A stretch of DNA of 64,000 bases, from contig JAALGY010000032.1 in NCBI GenBank assembly GCA_032358165.1, positions 2,542,001 through 2,606,000 of the forward strand, in the 5' to 3' direction. Shown here piece by piece: positions 1 through 13,168 of the stretch (its first letter is position 1; each line of letters opens with the position of its first letter). Origin of the DNA: Diplosphaera chodatii (Eukaryota; Chlorophyta; Trebouxiophyceae; Prasiolales; Stichococcaceae). The notes under the pieces are model-generated. The model was given only the letters and a program-made list of their open reading frames with translations. It did not search any database and was not told where the DNA came from. A program made the translations under genes and the position numbers.

Positions 1-3000
1 GTCCAGCAGCCGCGCCAGCGTGAGCTGGCCCGCCGACTTGGCGGCCTGCAGGCTGCCGATCATGCGCTGGTTCTGCACACCCTTGATGATCTTCTTGGCC
101 GCCTCCTCGCTCAGCCCCATCTTCTGTCGCATGTCTGCGCGGCGGGGGCGGCAGGCGTCAGCAGCCTACAGACGCTGGTATGGGTGCTTGCGACGCCAGA
201 TACGGGGTTCTTGGTCCACTGGTTTTGACGTCTACATACAGTCAGATGGGTGTGGCGGCAGCACCTGCGAGCGCCTCGGCGCGCTCCTTGGTCAGCTGGC
301 CATCCCCCATGATGGTCTGCACCTGGTGCCGGTACGACTGCTCCGCCAGGCCCTGGTGCACCTGCAGCACCGCGCGGCAGCCCGTCAGCAACCCCAGAGG
401 CACATCTGTCCCGCCCGTTCACGGTGCAGATGGGTGCAAGAATGTCCAGCTGGCAGGCGGGGGGGCGCACCGTCGCGACGTCGAACTGGGACAGCCCCAG
501 GATGTCGCCCAGCTGCGCCAGGCGCGCAAACTCCGACGAGTCACGCTCCACGACCACCGTCGTGCCTGACCACACCAACGGACGTTCCTGTCAGCAAGGG
601 TGACGCAGAACACGATGCTGCCTCCAAAACCGCTGATATGAGTGGGGTGCGTCATGGTGCATGACGGGCACCACAGCGGGCAGCCGGCGCACGCCTGGGC
701 AGCGCACCCATGGGCAGCGCCACCACATCGCCGGACATGCAGTACAGCAGGAAGTTGCGGTAGATGTCGGTGCGGTCGCGCAGCTCCAGGTCGTCCGCCA
801 GCGTCACCTCCTTCTGGCTCTTCATCATCGCGCCTGCAGCACCAGGGCGAGTGGCGGTGGCCAGGGTGAAAACTGCCTGGTTTCTGACAAGTCCCTCCCA
901 CCACTGCTGACCAGGCAGGAAAAGCCTGCTCGTACTGGGGTGGCAGGAGTCGCCTCGCGTGCTACTTTCCAGCAAGCAGAGTGCAAGTGGCCAGGTTCGC
1001 TGCTCACCAGTGGAGCCGATCTCCTCGCCCTGAGCGCGCGCCGCGGCCGCGTCCTGAGACTTGGCGAGCGTGGCCGGCCTGCCGCCATCCTCTGCGGTGA
1101 TGCAACACTGCAACATTGTGGCTGATGGCGACCGGCTGGTGCACCAAGGCGACCCATAGGAAAGCTGGCAGGTGCATGCCACATGGGATGTGCCTGCCCA
1201 GCCCAGGCAACTCCAGCCAAAGAACACCAGCGAGCACCTTTGTCGGGCGCAGCATCGGCGGGCTGCTCGGGCTGCACCTCCACCTTCTTGCCAGCCGCCT
1301 CCGCCTGCTGCTTGACAGCGTCCTCGCTCGCAGGCTCCGCCTTCTGGCCGCCGGCTTCGTCCGCCTTCTCCTTGTCCGCTGCCTCCTTGGCCTGCGTGTG
1401 ATGCTGACCCAGCTTACATCACCATTGAGCAAAGGCAACATCACAGCACTGAGCGATGCGCAGATCAGTTCAGCAGGGTGTCGCCAAGCCAAGCCAATGG
1501 CACCGCAAGCTCAGCGTTCCTATGGTGCGTGACGCACCTTGGCCATGGTGTCGGCAAACTCGCGCATGGCCTTCTCCTTGTCCTCCTTGGCCTTGGCCTT
1601 CGCCTCGGCCGCCTCGCGCTCCTTGCGCGCCTCCTCCGCCGCCGCGTCCCGCTCCTCCTTCGTCTGCAGCATTGCACCCGCGCCACAGCGTCGACGCAAG
1701 GGAGAGCACTTCACGCAGTGCCCCATGTACGCAGGCCGCGCCTGACCTGCGGCGAGGCAGTTGCCGGAAGCCGGGGTTGTGGCGCACGACGCGGACGGTG
1801 CTGGACGCAGCGCACCTGCATGTCCTCCAGCAGCGGCGACACCACGATGTTGGAGAAGTACACCAGCTTCTTGAGCTCCTTGGCGCCGTCCAGCCGGTTG
1901 CGCACGTTGCGGGAGCGAGTGACGAAGCCCAGGAACGCCCTGCGAGTGGCATGACTAAGTCATGGAAACCCATGGACACGATACACATCGGCAACCTACA
2001 GGCTAAAGAACACAAACCATACAGATTTCGGACTTTCAAAGCTTGTTGCAGCAGTTGACAATGGTGGCAGGTGTGGTGGCGGTGGCGCACTTGCGGGCGG
2101 TGTCCTTGAGGACCTGCTTGGCCAGGTTCTCGGGCAAGCCCACCGCCTCCCGCGCCTGCCTCACTGCCTTGCGGTCCTCCTGCAGCCCAGCACCCCAGCG
2201 GGGATCAGCACGTCTGGGAGTGCGGAGGGTCATGACACAAGGGCATGCCGTGCAAGATCGAAGTTTGGGTGCGCCAGCGTCGGCTGCAGGGTGGGTGTGG
2301 GAGCACCTGCGTGAAGTTGTCGATGCCGGCGCCCAGGGCGCTCTCCACCGCCTTGCGGAAGATGCGGCCCTTGGTGGCCATGTCGATGTCGGCCACCGCC
2401 TCCTTGGTCAGGCACAGCAGCTTGCGCAGGTTGATGAGCTCCTGCTCCTCCTCCTCTGCGGGGGGGCAGGTGCGTCGCGTCGGCACAGCTGCGACCTTGC
2501 ATACGTTGCGCGACGCGGGCACACAAGCTGCTCAGCCGCCACCCGCAGCAGGCGCAGACTTCGGGCGCACCTGTGACCGTGCCGTCCTCCAGGAACGTCT
2601 CGAGGCGCTCGGTGTAGATGCCCTTGTGCACGGCCGTGGCCGCGTCTGAGTCGTACCCGAGGCGGTCGCACAGGTCCACCAGCACCGCCGCCTTGCTGCC
2701 AGCCGCCTCCAGCCGCCCGCTGCGGAACTCCTCCCGCAGCAGCCGCCTGTGCATGGTTTACAGCTGGGTTCAATCACGCTTCGGTTTCATGTTACGCTTC
2801 AATTCACGATGGGGTCAGAAGCCTCCATGCTTGACATCCGGTCAGGTCAGCGTGCAGCGGCAGGCTGATAAGCGGTCTACCTGTAGGTGGCGGACACCAC
2901 CTCCTCCCGCACCGCCGCCGCCTCCTTGGGGCCCAGCGCCAGCGCCTGCTGCAGGTCCGCCAGGTCGCGCTCCAGCGCATCATCCACCTGCGGAGCGCAG

Positions 3001-5482
3001 GGCCACACATCTGCCACAACACCTCCTGGACTGCGCTCGCAGCAGCTCCTGCATGCAGAGGGTGCTCGAGGCCCCGCAACTCTTGATGGCCATCTGCACA
3101 GCAGCACGTATGTATGTCAGCCGCAGTCTCATACAGATGCATCACACATCCCACGCAGCTGCCAGTCCACACCGTCTTGGTCTTGGCGAGGCGCTCCTCC
3201 AGGAAGATGCGGTACAGGGTGCGCAGCTCGCGCGTCATGCCCGCGCCCGACGCAGCATCGTACTTGCCGCCCCAGACGCTGGTGCGGCCGAGGCCGCGCA
3301 CCACATCCGGGTCTCCCGCCAGCGCATCCAGCCGCCTGTTGAAGCTGATGACGTCGTCCAGCTGTGGCACATTCACAAACGGCTCAGTTGGTGAACAACG
3401 AGAGCAGGCATGCAACAGCGCTACGCCGGCTTGATTTGCTGCATGATGCAAGCTACTGGAGCCATGCAACAGAAGCAGGCATGCATCAGCACTGCTGGGT
3501 ATTTTGCCAGAGACTGCAGGACAAGCTGCACGCACAAGCGGGTGCAGGAAGGGGAGCAGTGCCTGTGTGATGGCGTCGGTGTTATCGCGCTTGATGGTGC
3601 GACGCTTGGTGACCTCCACCGCGGCGTCGAGGGCGGCCTCCAGACGCGTGCGCGCAGCCTCCTTCACGATGTCGGTCGCAACATCGTCGCCGAGCCGCAC
3701 CCGTTGCTGGTACTGCCGCAGCTCCGCCAGCTGGCTCTTGTCTGCCTGCAGTCACGACGCACAAGACATGGGTTGACCCTGGGCAGGTTCGGCAGCAGAC
3801 ACCCGATGAGTAGCAAACGATCTGGCTCTCATGGACCGGCCATCCTGCCTGTTGCCACTGTCTATTCAAGCGAGCGCTGTGTGATCACCAAGCTCAGAAT
3901 GTCGTCAGTGGTTACGATGTGTGGTGGTGGCTCGCCTGGAAGCCGCCGCGCTCATCAAGGAAGGACTTGAAGAGCGCCTTGGCGCTGTCGCGCTTGGCGA
4001 TCGCCAGCTGCGAGTCTGTCAGGTTGAACGTGCGCCGCCACGGCAGCAGGAACGCCGCCTTCTGGTCGCCAAACACCAGGTTGCTGATGAAGATCAGCTT
4101 CTGGAACGTCTGCAAAAACAAAACACGAAGTGCATCAGCCACACGTGCACCCTACAACAAGTCACATTGACATGTAACATGGCACACTGCATCGGGCCAT
4201 GCAAGGCAGGGTCCAGCACCTTCTTCTCCACGGCAGTGGCCTCCCGGGAGCCGGACTCGAAGGATGAGCGCACAAAGCGGCGGCCCACATCCAGGTGCAC
4301 GGGGGCAGCGTCCTCATCAGACAGCCCCAGGGCATCCTTGAAGCTGTGGCGCAGCAGCAAGCAGCACCCTCTGCACGCTGCACGAAGGTGCCGTGCACAC
4401 GCAGCAGTGCCCGCTTGGTGCATGCACATGTGCACCATGTGCAAGTCCTCAATATTTCCTGTAACAGCACCTGCGAATGGCATCTGGCTCGCCACCAGTG
4501 AGCGGTGCATCGCCACGGGGGATGGACCACTCCAGGAACTGGCCGTAGATAGCTGCCACCTCGGCCGTCTGCGTGCTTGCGATGTCCACGCCAAAGCGTG
4601 AATTGATGCTCTCCACCTGGAGCGCCATGCATCGTCTGTCAGCAGCTGTGCCGATACATCTGTCGTTGTGGAGGATGCACCCTCAGTGACTGCCCAGATG
4701 CTCTCAGCCCCTCACCTCCTGCCGTGTCAGGCTGCGCGGATCAGCCTTGTTGGCCAGCAGGTTGTACAGCACAATGCTGGCTGCCTTGGCCCGGGTCTCC
4801 TTCAGACGCTTGGCAGCAAAGGCGCCAGCCGCCGCGCCAACGAGACCGCCGCCGATGCGCCCCAGCGTCCTCCACGACGCTGCACACAGGTCATCACGAG
4901 CATATACACATGTGGGATTGTGCAGAGACGAGGTGTTGCACTGCCCAAAACAGGCGACGCGCCGCATCACAGTGCGGGCCACACCTGGAGCCTGGTTCCC
5001 GACCAGGCCTCCGGCTCCCGCAGTCAGCAGCACGACCACGACCGCTGCAGCAGTGACCGCGGTGCCCGGCAAGTTGGCGAGTGTACTTTGCAGCGCAGCC
5101 TGCTCCCGCTCGCTGTGAAACGGTGTCTGCAGCAGTAGCAGTGCAGCGATCACACAGGCGCAACGACATCGTTCATGTTGATGATCTGAAGGGCGGTTGT
5201 CAATCCTCAAGGGCTAGGCAGACATTCTGGCAGCCACTGGGATCTTGCATCCCAGCATGACAGGTGTCTGAACACTGCCGTCACCTGCTCGGCAGCCGCA
5301 GCGGCAGCCTGAACCGATACAATCCTCCGTGCTGTTTGTCTTCGAGAGGCCAGACCGGTTCCGACCGCTGGCAGCGGCTGTACATGTTGCCGATAATGAT
5401 CAAGGGAAGGCCGCCTGAGTCGGGGCACCGCCAGCGGGCAAATGCATGCGCTCGGCTTCAGCGGCAGTCCACACTGCATCAT
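1..5482 (-). CDS. TIC110: TIC110, chloroplast inner-envelope import protein (3' end cut by window edge)
   Basis: TIC110 is the scaffold of the inner chloroplast envelope translocon: it binds incoming preproteins and recruits stromal chaperones. Twenty exons can be joined with matching phases: 5482-5285, 5126-4985, 4879-4716, 4616-4496, 4377-4220, 4109-3936, 3745-3536, 3361-3173, 2987-2881, 2746-2571, 2455-2307, 2179-2091, 1939-1816, 1663-1538, 1391-1238, 1091-1008, 833-708, 565-471, 361-265 and 134 to the edge. That gives about 939 codons. The N-terminus is a Ser/Ala/Arg-rich transit peptide ending near RRIVSVQAAAA. Two hydrophobic stretches follow (TAVTAAAVVVVLLTAGAGG and a Gly/Ala-rich segment), then the long helical domain with the family stretches FLLPWRRTFNLTDSQ, LGRTSVWGG and DRTDIYRNFLLYC. 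An Ala/Glu/Lys-rich linker sits at 1663-1238. Start taken at the first of two adjacent ATGs (5482/5479). One intron (3935-3746) has a GC donor. The missing C-terminus is probably around 50-80 residues. Confidence 0.93.
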
Positions 5483-5929
5483 ATGCATGGTGATCAGCGC
5501 GTACGACGGCGATGGCGCCGCCTGTGCGCCAAGAAAAAGGATCGCCTGGTCGCTGCTTTCGGTTCCTCGAGTGGATGAAAAGTGACCTTCCTCGGCTTCC
5601 AGTTGCAGCATCCTCCGCTGGATCAACTCTCGAGAGTCCGAAACAAAGTGCACATGCAAGGCATTGCATCTCGACTTGCTTTCACTACAGCTTCAGGTCC
5701 TTCAGAGGCTTCACAATCTCTTGACGCCCTGCACCCTGCCTTGTATGCGTCAGTGTCTGACGTTCCGAAACCACTGGCTCGGCAGACGGTGCCAGACCGA
5801 CTTGGGTCTGCGAGCTCCAGCTCTGCTGTGCTGTCTGCCTTAGAAATGCTTTGCTTGTATTGACGGTTCAAGTAGGAGTCGATCCCACGTGGGGTCAGGC
5901 ACGACAGCACGTTGAAGCCCTGAGACACG
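5483..5929. promoter_or_regulatory. Divergent intergenic region between TIC110 (-) and the EMSY-like gene (+)
   Basis: These 447 bases separate two start codons that point away from each other, so both promoters should lie here. I see no convincing TATA box or conserved element. Short reading frames through it have no recognisable protein character. Confidence 0.45.
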
Positions 5930-8061
5930 ATGGACGGCGGCATGCGAAGCCCTCACCTCCAGAGGCTTGAGATGGAGGCGTACACCGCTGTATTGCGCGC
6001 CCTGGCAGCGACGCCGATGGACTGGGTGTGTTGTCGCACATTCGTCAGCGTTGTACCAGACCTGACGAGCAGCAGTGTTCCTGGTGTACATCCTGACATG
6101 CCGCTCCAAGCTCGTGCTGTTGTGCGGATGCAGCAAAAGGAGCGGTTGATGACCGAGATCCGTCGTGAGCTGAACATCTCGACCGAAGCCCACTTCGTGC
6201 GTGTGCATGCAGACTGCTGCCGTTGATCTGGCCCGCGTCTGCCATGTGGGTTTGTGCTCAGTGGGATCTGATGACATACTTGCCATGGTACCGATGAACA
6301 GACCGTGCTGGAGACGGTAATGAACGATGCTGAAATCACGGCAATACGGGAAGGCGCCCCTCTGCCAATGGACGGCACATGCAGGCAGCCCATGGCAGAC
6401 ACGCCCACAACTCGCAGGTGTCTCCCCACATGCAGTGCTGCCCCGCATGTGCTCGCCCTCGGAGTGACACGCTGACACATCCAGAGCAGCCGCAACGACC
6501 CAGTACGAGCCGCGCTTCTGTGTCAGCACCTGCACAGCACAGCACCTAATCCTGTGTTGCGCCTGCCATATCTTTTGGTGTGTCTGCACAGGAGTACAGG
6601 TGGCGGAGCAGCAGCACCAACTTCGGCAGAACGCAGAGGGCCTGGCAGGCCGCCCAACAGGTGTTTCCAAGTGGTTGTGCTTGTGCGTACACTGCCCATG
6701 CGCTTGCATGTTACACAGCCCATCCTTCAATAATGCACATGCACAGCAGCCACTACACCTGGTGTGCAGGGGCCGCCTGCTACATGCCGGCGGCGAACCT
6801 GCAGCGGCAGTGCGGAAGCGCGGCAAGCACCGCTCCACCGGCACACAGGTCAACGAGCTCATCGGCCGCACCATCTGGTGAGCAGCCTAGTACCGCATGA
6901 AAAGTGTTGCAGGAGCGCTCGGGCCGCACATCACTTGCTATCATGTGCACCTGGCCCTGGTCTTGACAGCTCAGTTGTGTTTGGATGTGCAGGCGGCATT
7001 GGCCGAATGAGCAGGTGCAGTGGGCCAAGGGCACTATCACAGACTTCAAGCCCTCCACCAATGAGCACACGGTGGTGTATGATATCAACACGCCAGACGA
7101 AAGCTACGAGGAGGTCATTCTTGGGTAGGTCCTGACAGTTGAAGGGTGTGTGTCCAGGTGCTGAGCACACGCAGTGGGTGTTGCTTTACATTAGCGTGTG
7201 CAGCACCTGAGAGTCCACCATCACACAACATCATCGGCTGACATGCTTTCGTCCCTCGCATTGCACAGGAACCTGCAGCAGGGCGTGGACTTCGACTTGG
7301 CGCAGGACGCGCCGAATGCCCGCTCGGCGGCGGCGCCTGCGGGGCCGCCGCCGCGCGCCGCCTCCGTCGCCCGCAGCCAAAAGCGCAAGGCGGTGAGTGC
7401 CGTCCTGCTCCCCCCGCAATGGGAGCACCGGCTTGCTTGCATTGCTTGTTGTGCAGGTAAGAACTCCCATATGATGGGCCAACTGAAGGGATCCTGCGTG
7501 CACAGCAACATCAGGCAAGGTCATGGGGGCATTGCAGGACGCAGCCAAGCCGGCGTGCTGCAGGTGACCGCATGCTTCATACCCTACAGGCTGCGATGCA
7601 GGCCACCAGCGCCGAGCAGCTGCCCTACCCGGCAGGCGTGCTGCAGGAGCGGCTGGCGGGCGGCAGCGCGGGGGAGCTGGAGGCGATGCAGGGGGCGCTG
7701 GAGGCGCGCGCCCGCGCCCTCATCTCCGCCCTCGTGTCGCAGGCCGCCCCCGAGTCGGAGTTCCCAGGTCTGTGAAACCCTGAACCGCACCGTGGAGTTA
7801 GTGATTAATTGCATGTATCTGGCAGAGGCTGCCCTATGATTGTAGTCTTGAAGTCTTGAGGACCGTGGATTAGCGACTTGTTAGCGACAGCGTCACGAGG
7901 CCCAGCCTGATGGCTGCCATGGCAGACGCCTGTGCATCGTGATGACCGTGTGCCTGCCGTGTGCAGACCCCGCGGAGCGGCTCCAGCTGCAGCTGCAGGA
8001 CTTGGCGAAGCGAGAGCTGCAGCTGACACAGCAGCTCGAGGCACTGCCCGCCGCGGCATGA
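5930..8061 (+). CDS. EMSY-LIKE (EML) protein: ENT domain plus Agenet/Tudor-type domain
   Basis: EMSY-LIKE proteins are plant nuclear chromatin readers. The N-terminus carries an ENT helical domain spread over exons 5930-6025 (MEAYTAVLRALAATPMDW), 6134-6196 (QKERLMTEIRRELNISTEAH) and 6302-6353 (TVLETVMNDAEITAIRE). After a Gln-rich exon (from 6592) and a basic exon (about 6771-6880, RKRGKHRSTG then NELIGRTIW), exon 6993-7124 completes a royal-family Agenet/Tudor-like fold: HWPNEQVQWAKGTITDFKPS, then VVYDINTPDESYEEVIL, the usual EML core. Exons 7269-7392, 7590-7767 and 7967-8061 encode Ala/Pro-rich linker and a C-terminal coiled coil (LQLQLQDLAKRELQLTQQLE). ENT, Agenet and coiled coil in this order is the EML arrangement. 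The donor after 6353 looks like GC, and the 6660/6771 junction is phase-ambiguous (an alternative donor lies near 6672). The start is the first ATG upstream of the ENT domain. Confidence 0.85.
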
Positions 8062-8514
8062 GTGCATGCATAGCAAGCAATAGGGTGGGTTTGTTTCGTT
8101 GGCTATTTACTGGCCTCCAGGTGGACAGGGCAGGTGGACAGTGTATGGTTTTCGAGCAAGTTTTCAGCAGTGGCTTCACAAATATATTCTACTGTTTTCG
8201 CTAATTCCGTAGAAGTGATATTTGCACTGTGGTCGCTAGGTCCTGCCGTCCTGGTTCGGACCAAGCCCACAAACAGCTGGCTGTTTGGCCAGCAGATCCT
8301 GTTGAAACCCCTTCCCAGAGAAACCTCGCTCGCTGACGCACGCATGACGTCCAGAACCTGATTCCGGCCCAGCTCCGCCGCTGTACCACACTTCGCGTCG
8401 CGATGGCACGGCCGCTCACGGCCTCCGTTCTCAAAAGGCGCTGACGCAGGGCCGCCGCTGGATGCGGTGCCTGCGGGGGCGGCACCGCAGGTGCTGCCGT
8501 CACGTCACGGGACC
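8062..8514. promoter_or_regulatory. Intergenic: EMSY-like 3' end and MYB 5' region
   Basis: About 450 bases between two head-to-tail genes on the + strand. It should hold the terminator of the first and the promoter/5' UTR of the second. The last 100 bases are strongly GC-rich. I see no gene or distinct repeat. Confidence 0.4.
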
Positions 8515-11500
8515 ATGAGTGAGGACTCCGATCGGGAGGAGGGCGACCCCGGCGCCCAGGAGAAGGTCAAGGGCCTGTGGTCCCTTGAGGAGGACAACCT
8601 GCTGCAGCGCCGCATCGAGGAGCACGGCACCAAGTGTTGGCCTACGGTCGCCAAGGGCGTGCCAGGGCGCAGCGGCAAGAGCTGCAGGCTGAGGTGGAGC
8701 CGCTGCTGGGCAAGCCCACCCGTCGCCGTTCTGCACTTGAGGCGATTGTACTGCTCCGTGGGTTGTCCACCCACCGTGTTGTCCCGGGGGTAGCCCACCT
8801 CACTCGCGATGGCATGGGCCGCGTGCGTCGCGGGCACGATGCCGTCCCTGTGCACGCTGCACGCCGGATCTCGCCCCGCTTGATTGCTGCGCCATGATGT
8901 TTGTGCATGTGCAGGGCGCCCGAGAGTGCATCTGCGGCGTTGACCCCGATGTCCGCTGCCTGTTGGTATCCACATTTGAGCACAGCAGACTGTGCGGGGC
9001 CCGCGTCTCGCCGCCGGCGGTGCAGAAGGATTTGAAATGACCTTCTCATGCTCCGACACGGCTTTGACAGGAATGTCCGGTGCCGCGCCCGTGCAGATGG
9101 TTCAACCAGCTGAGCCCGGAGCTCAAGCGCGGCCCATTCGAGGTGGAGGAGGACCGCATCCTGAAGGAGGCGCACGCCGAGCTGGGCAACCGCTGGTCGC
9201 ACATCGCCAAGCTGCTGCCCGGCAGGACGGACAACGCGATCAAAAACCGGTGGCACTCCTACCTCAAGCGCAAGGTTGCTGCCCAGCAGGAGGAGGAGCT
9301 CCTCTTCCCCACACTGCCGGGAAGCCCCCAGCCGGAGCCCTTGACACAGACGCCCCAACCCACAGCCGCTGTGCCGCAGTCGCAGCGGCCCAACCAGCAT
9401 GACGATGTGCAGCTGAGTCCCACAGTATCCGACACACAAGCTCAGGCGACAGAAGCAGCACGCTGGGCTGGCCCGCCCATGTCAAAGCGGTCTGGCGGCC
9501 TGCCACAGCTGCTGCAGCCCCCCGCAGAGGAGCTTCCTTGGGCAGGGTCTGCAGCCGCAGCGGGGGCTGATGAACTGCAGCAGGTGCCGCACGGTGTGCC
9601 ACCCCTGCAGCTGCAGCTGCCGTCACCGGCGCGGAAGCCCATGGGACGCTCACTCCATGCTGAACGCGCTGTTCTGCCGCAGCAGCCGCGGCTGCCGGCG
9701 CCACCGCTGTCAGACGCGGAGCCAGTGCAGCCGCACTGGGAGCTGATGTCCCCTCAGGCAATGGCAGCTGCCACTGGCGCCTCGCCCGTGAAGCTGGAGG
9801 AACCTGCCGCCCCTCCACCCGGGCCACACCACGACCAGCAGCAGCATATGCAGCACCAGCAGCACCATGTGCAGCTGCAGCAGCAGCACCCGCCACAGCC
9901 ATCTCAGCAGCAGCAGCAGCGACTGCCTGGGGACCCTGCCGACAGCCCGGCAGGTGCTGCGGACCTGCTGCCGGACGGCCAGTATCCCAGCAGCGCTGCG
10001 CCTGCCGCCAGGGCGCGGCCAGCTGGGAGGGACCCGCGGTTGCGGGAGCACCCGCCTCTGCCACCGGGCCCGCTGCCCCAGAGCGTGCAGCTGGCCGCGG
10101 CGCAGATGAAGGCACTGATGGACAGCACGGCGGCCTTCGAGCCGGCGGCTGTGGGGAGCGGCCCCATCGCCGCCATCCCGTCCAGCAGCAGCAGCTACGA
10201 CGTGGCGGCGGACCACATCATGGAGGGGCTCCTGTGCCCCGACAGCATCGACGCCATGCGCAAGTGGGCCGCGCTGCTGGACCCCAGCTTCCCGGAGGCC
10301 GGGGACTCAGACCACGGCCTCCTGCCGGCGGCCGATGCGCCCGTGGCGCTGTCCAGCTACAAGCACGCCGGGCTGCTGGCAGAAGCTGCCGACGTGTTCA
10401 CCGGCGAATTTGCCGAGGAGCGTCCGCCGACGCCGCCGGTGATGAGACCGTGCTGACCTTGCCTCTGCACCTTCAGGAGCTAGGATGCAAGTCTCGCTGG
10501 TATCTTGTTGCTACTGGTGTGTATAGACCTAGGCGGTGCATTGGCTGAGTAGCATGCTGTCTGTTTGCAACAGCTGCAGCAGCTGTGGTCAGCAGAGCAG
10601 CATCAGGACCACCCGCTGGACGCCTGCGCACCTCTGCTCAGCGAGGCCAGGCCGACCTCCCGCCCCGCAACCGCCGACTACGCCTTCAGCCAGCAGCGCA
10701 GCACCTACTTGGGGTTCGATGCCCTTGAGCGGCTGCCCAGCGTGGTGCTGCACCAGCCGCTGCGCAGCGGCAGCCACCAGCACCTGCTGCAGGCCGGCGG
10801 GTCGCCGGCTGACGCGCTGTCGCTGCCGCTGGTGTCCCCCCTGGAGCAGCAGCAGCTCCTGCACCACGCCCAGCAGCGCCACGGCGTGCCGCTGCGGCCG
10901 CCGCCGCCGTACCTGGACGAGGACCCGTGGCAGGGCCACCAGCAGTGCGTGCAGCAGCAGCAGGGGCACATGGGGCGCCGCCGGCGGTCGGCCAGCCACA
11001 GGGAAGGGCCCCCGGCACCGCCGCCCCTGCGCCGACGCACCTCCGACCATGGCTACCACTGGCCCGGGCGCTGCACGCCGGAGCATGACGGCGGCGGCCA
11101 CCAGGTCGACGGCATGGCCACCCTGCAGCGCAGCGCCACACTGGGGCCCGACATCGATTTTGGGGGCAGTAGCTCCGCCTACCTGCGCGGCAGCCACAGC
11201 AGCCCCAGCACCTACGGCAGCCCCTTCTCCGACGAGCCGCAGGACTACGGCAGCCACAGCGCCTCCGAGCGCAGGTGCCCAACACCATCGTGCGCCTTGG
11301 CCGCCACTGTTCATGTGTCCCTTGAGGGGGCTGACAGCATCTGACGGTGGTGCCTTCACACAAGTCACCCAGATTCTGTCTGCGCAAGTGGACATGCCAC
11401 ATGTACAAAACACCACCTCGCGCCTGCAGGTCGGCCGCACGGCAGCTGCGGCTGATGGCGCAGCCTGCGAGCGCCCCGGCCAGCGCGCATGTGCACCAGG

Positions 11501-12219
11501 AGCGGCAGCACCAGCAGTGGGAGGCCCGGCGCTCCGTGATCACGCGCAGCTACCCGCTGGAGTCGCGCACGTCCGCGGAGCTGCGGCGCACGGCCAGGGC
11601 CGCCGAGTACCACCTGGTGCACGGCATGTCGCCGCCGCCCCCGGAGCTGGACGCCTACAGGGACTCCCCCGGCAGCGAGCCGTACGCCGGCCCGGCCGGC
11701 CTCGGCAGCCCCCGAGACTTCGACAGCCCCCTCAGCGCCGGGGGTCACGCCGGCAACGGCTTCGGCTTCGTCGAGCCGGTGCTGCAGCGCCGACCACAGC
11801 AGCAGAGGGCCGCGCGCGCCCCGCAGCCGTCGTGGGCGGACGCGCTGGCGCTGCCGCCGCCCGCCGCCCCCCGCCGTGTGCACACCGCCCCCCTCGCGCC
11901 CTGGGACCCGCAGCCCCCGCCGTTGCCCCACCCCCAGCACCACCACCTCCGCCCCCCCCTCCGCCCGCAGCAGCACGCCGTGTATGACGCCTGGCGGCCG
12001 CCTCCGTACGACGCCCAGCGGCGCAGGCAGCCGCTGGGTGGGGACTGTGTAGACGCTCAGCAGCTGGGCTACAACAGCGGCAGCCACGGCGCCATGCAGC
12101 TGAAGCCGCCGCGGCAGCCGGGGGCATCCGGCGCCCCGCGCGTCACCATCATCGACGGCGAGGTCGTCCACATGGACTGGTCTGCACCCGCATGGCTCGA
12201 CACCTTGCTGGACACGTAG
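8515..12219 (+). CDS. R2R3-MYB transcription factor with a very long low-complexity tail
   Basis: Four exons join in phase (8515-8693, 9097-10438, 10574-11274, 11430-12219) into about 1,003 aa. Repeat R2 starts [20 protein letters not shown] and carries [22 protein letters not shown]3 reads [20 protein letters not shown], then [21 protein letters not shown]2 has the three spaced Trp; R3 has Phe in place of the first Trp, as usual in plant R2R3 proteins. The junction [10 protein letters not shown] resembles plant subgroup 22 (MYB44/MYB73 group), which suggests a DNA-binding regulator; target and trigger are unknown. The intron falls inside the R2/R3 junction, after the Arg of RLR. The remaining 880 or so residues are Gln/Pro/Ala/His-rich, with poly-Gln and poly-Pro runs and no domain I know, ending [15 protein letters not shown] shorter 458-codon reading (stop at 10456) is possible if exon 2 is not spliced onward. 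Phase closure favours the long form. Confidence 0.87.
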
Positions 12220-13168
12220 CCCCGTGCGGCAGACCTTAGATAGTTTCCTTGGTTCCTGGTGAAGTCAGAGGTCACACTCGTACAGCGAGCCAGCTTCAGC
12301 GGAGCACAGCTGGGCAGTTGCCCCTTCAGTTGGCCGCCCGCGTACCGGCGGCATGCGTCAACACGCAAACAGGCAGGAGGCAATTTCAAGAGCATTTCAC
12401 GGCGGGAGCAATGCCTGCAGTCTACATGCAGGCATTGCCCCGCACTATTGCGCGTGCGTCTTGGGGGGCCTTCCGCCGCCCGCGCACCGTCTCATCATTG
12501 CCCCGCCTCTCCACGTTCGACTTGTCGGCTCAGTACATGCATGAATTGTTTTCAGTGTAGCACGCCACTGCGGGTGGCTTGGTGATTGAAGCTGGGAGAA
12601 TTGGGCTGTGAGCAGGTATTTGCTGTGAATTGTGGGCTTGCCAGCACTTGTAGACATAGGTTGTTTCGGGTGGTTCGGGGCTGATGATGCGGCACTTGCG
12701 CCGCACCAGTGGGAGCTGTTCAAGCACCAATTGGGTTCGACTGGCAGGTTTTCAGCAGGTGCCCTGTTTTAGACTGAGGCTGCAATGGCTGCCGCACCTG
12801 ACCGCAGCGAGTTTGCAGGTCAATTGTAAAGTGTAGAGTTCTGTCTGTAGAAACTGACAGACACTTTGATCTACCTTGTGCATTGCTTTCGAAGTGACTG
12901 TCGGCAGCATCACCCCTGCAGCACAGTAGCCAGGGTACGTGTGCAAAAGCTTATGCACGTGCCACAGCCCTGAGCATATGCCTCATTGCCTGCGCCTGCA
13001 TGCACCTGCCTGCACTGTTGCCGATGAATAGGGACCTTCACCTGCTCTGATTGCCACGCAAAGTGACACCTCACAGAGTCGTGCCTGTGTCACAATCGCC
13101 GGCACTCCTTCGTCACATCATCCCCTTGTAGCAGGTCCCATTGTAGCGCAGACGCAGCCCACCGAGGC
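12220..13168. other. Intergenic region, nothing recognised
   Basis: About 950 bases between two + strand genes, with lower GC than the flanking exons. Short reading frames on both strands show no family resemblance. Presumably it holds the MYB 3' UTR and the promoter of the phosphatase gene. Confidence 0.4.

Noticed and set aside
10536..11987. 483-codon + strand frame overlapping the MYB tail
   Set aside because: Ala/Pro/Arg-only composition typical of an out-of-frame reading of GC-rich DNA. The alternative frame continues the MYB protein in phase from exon to exon.
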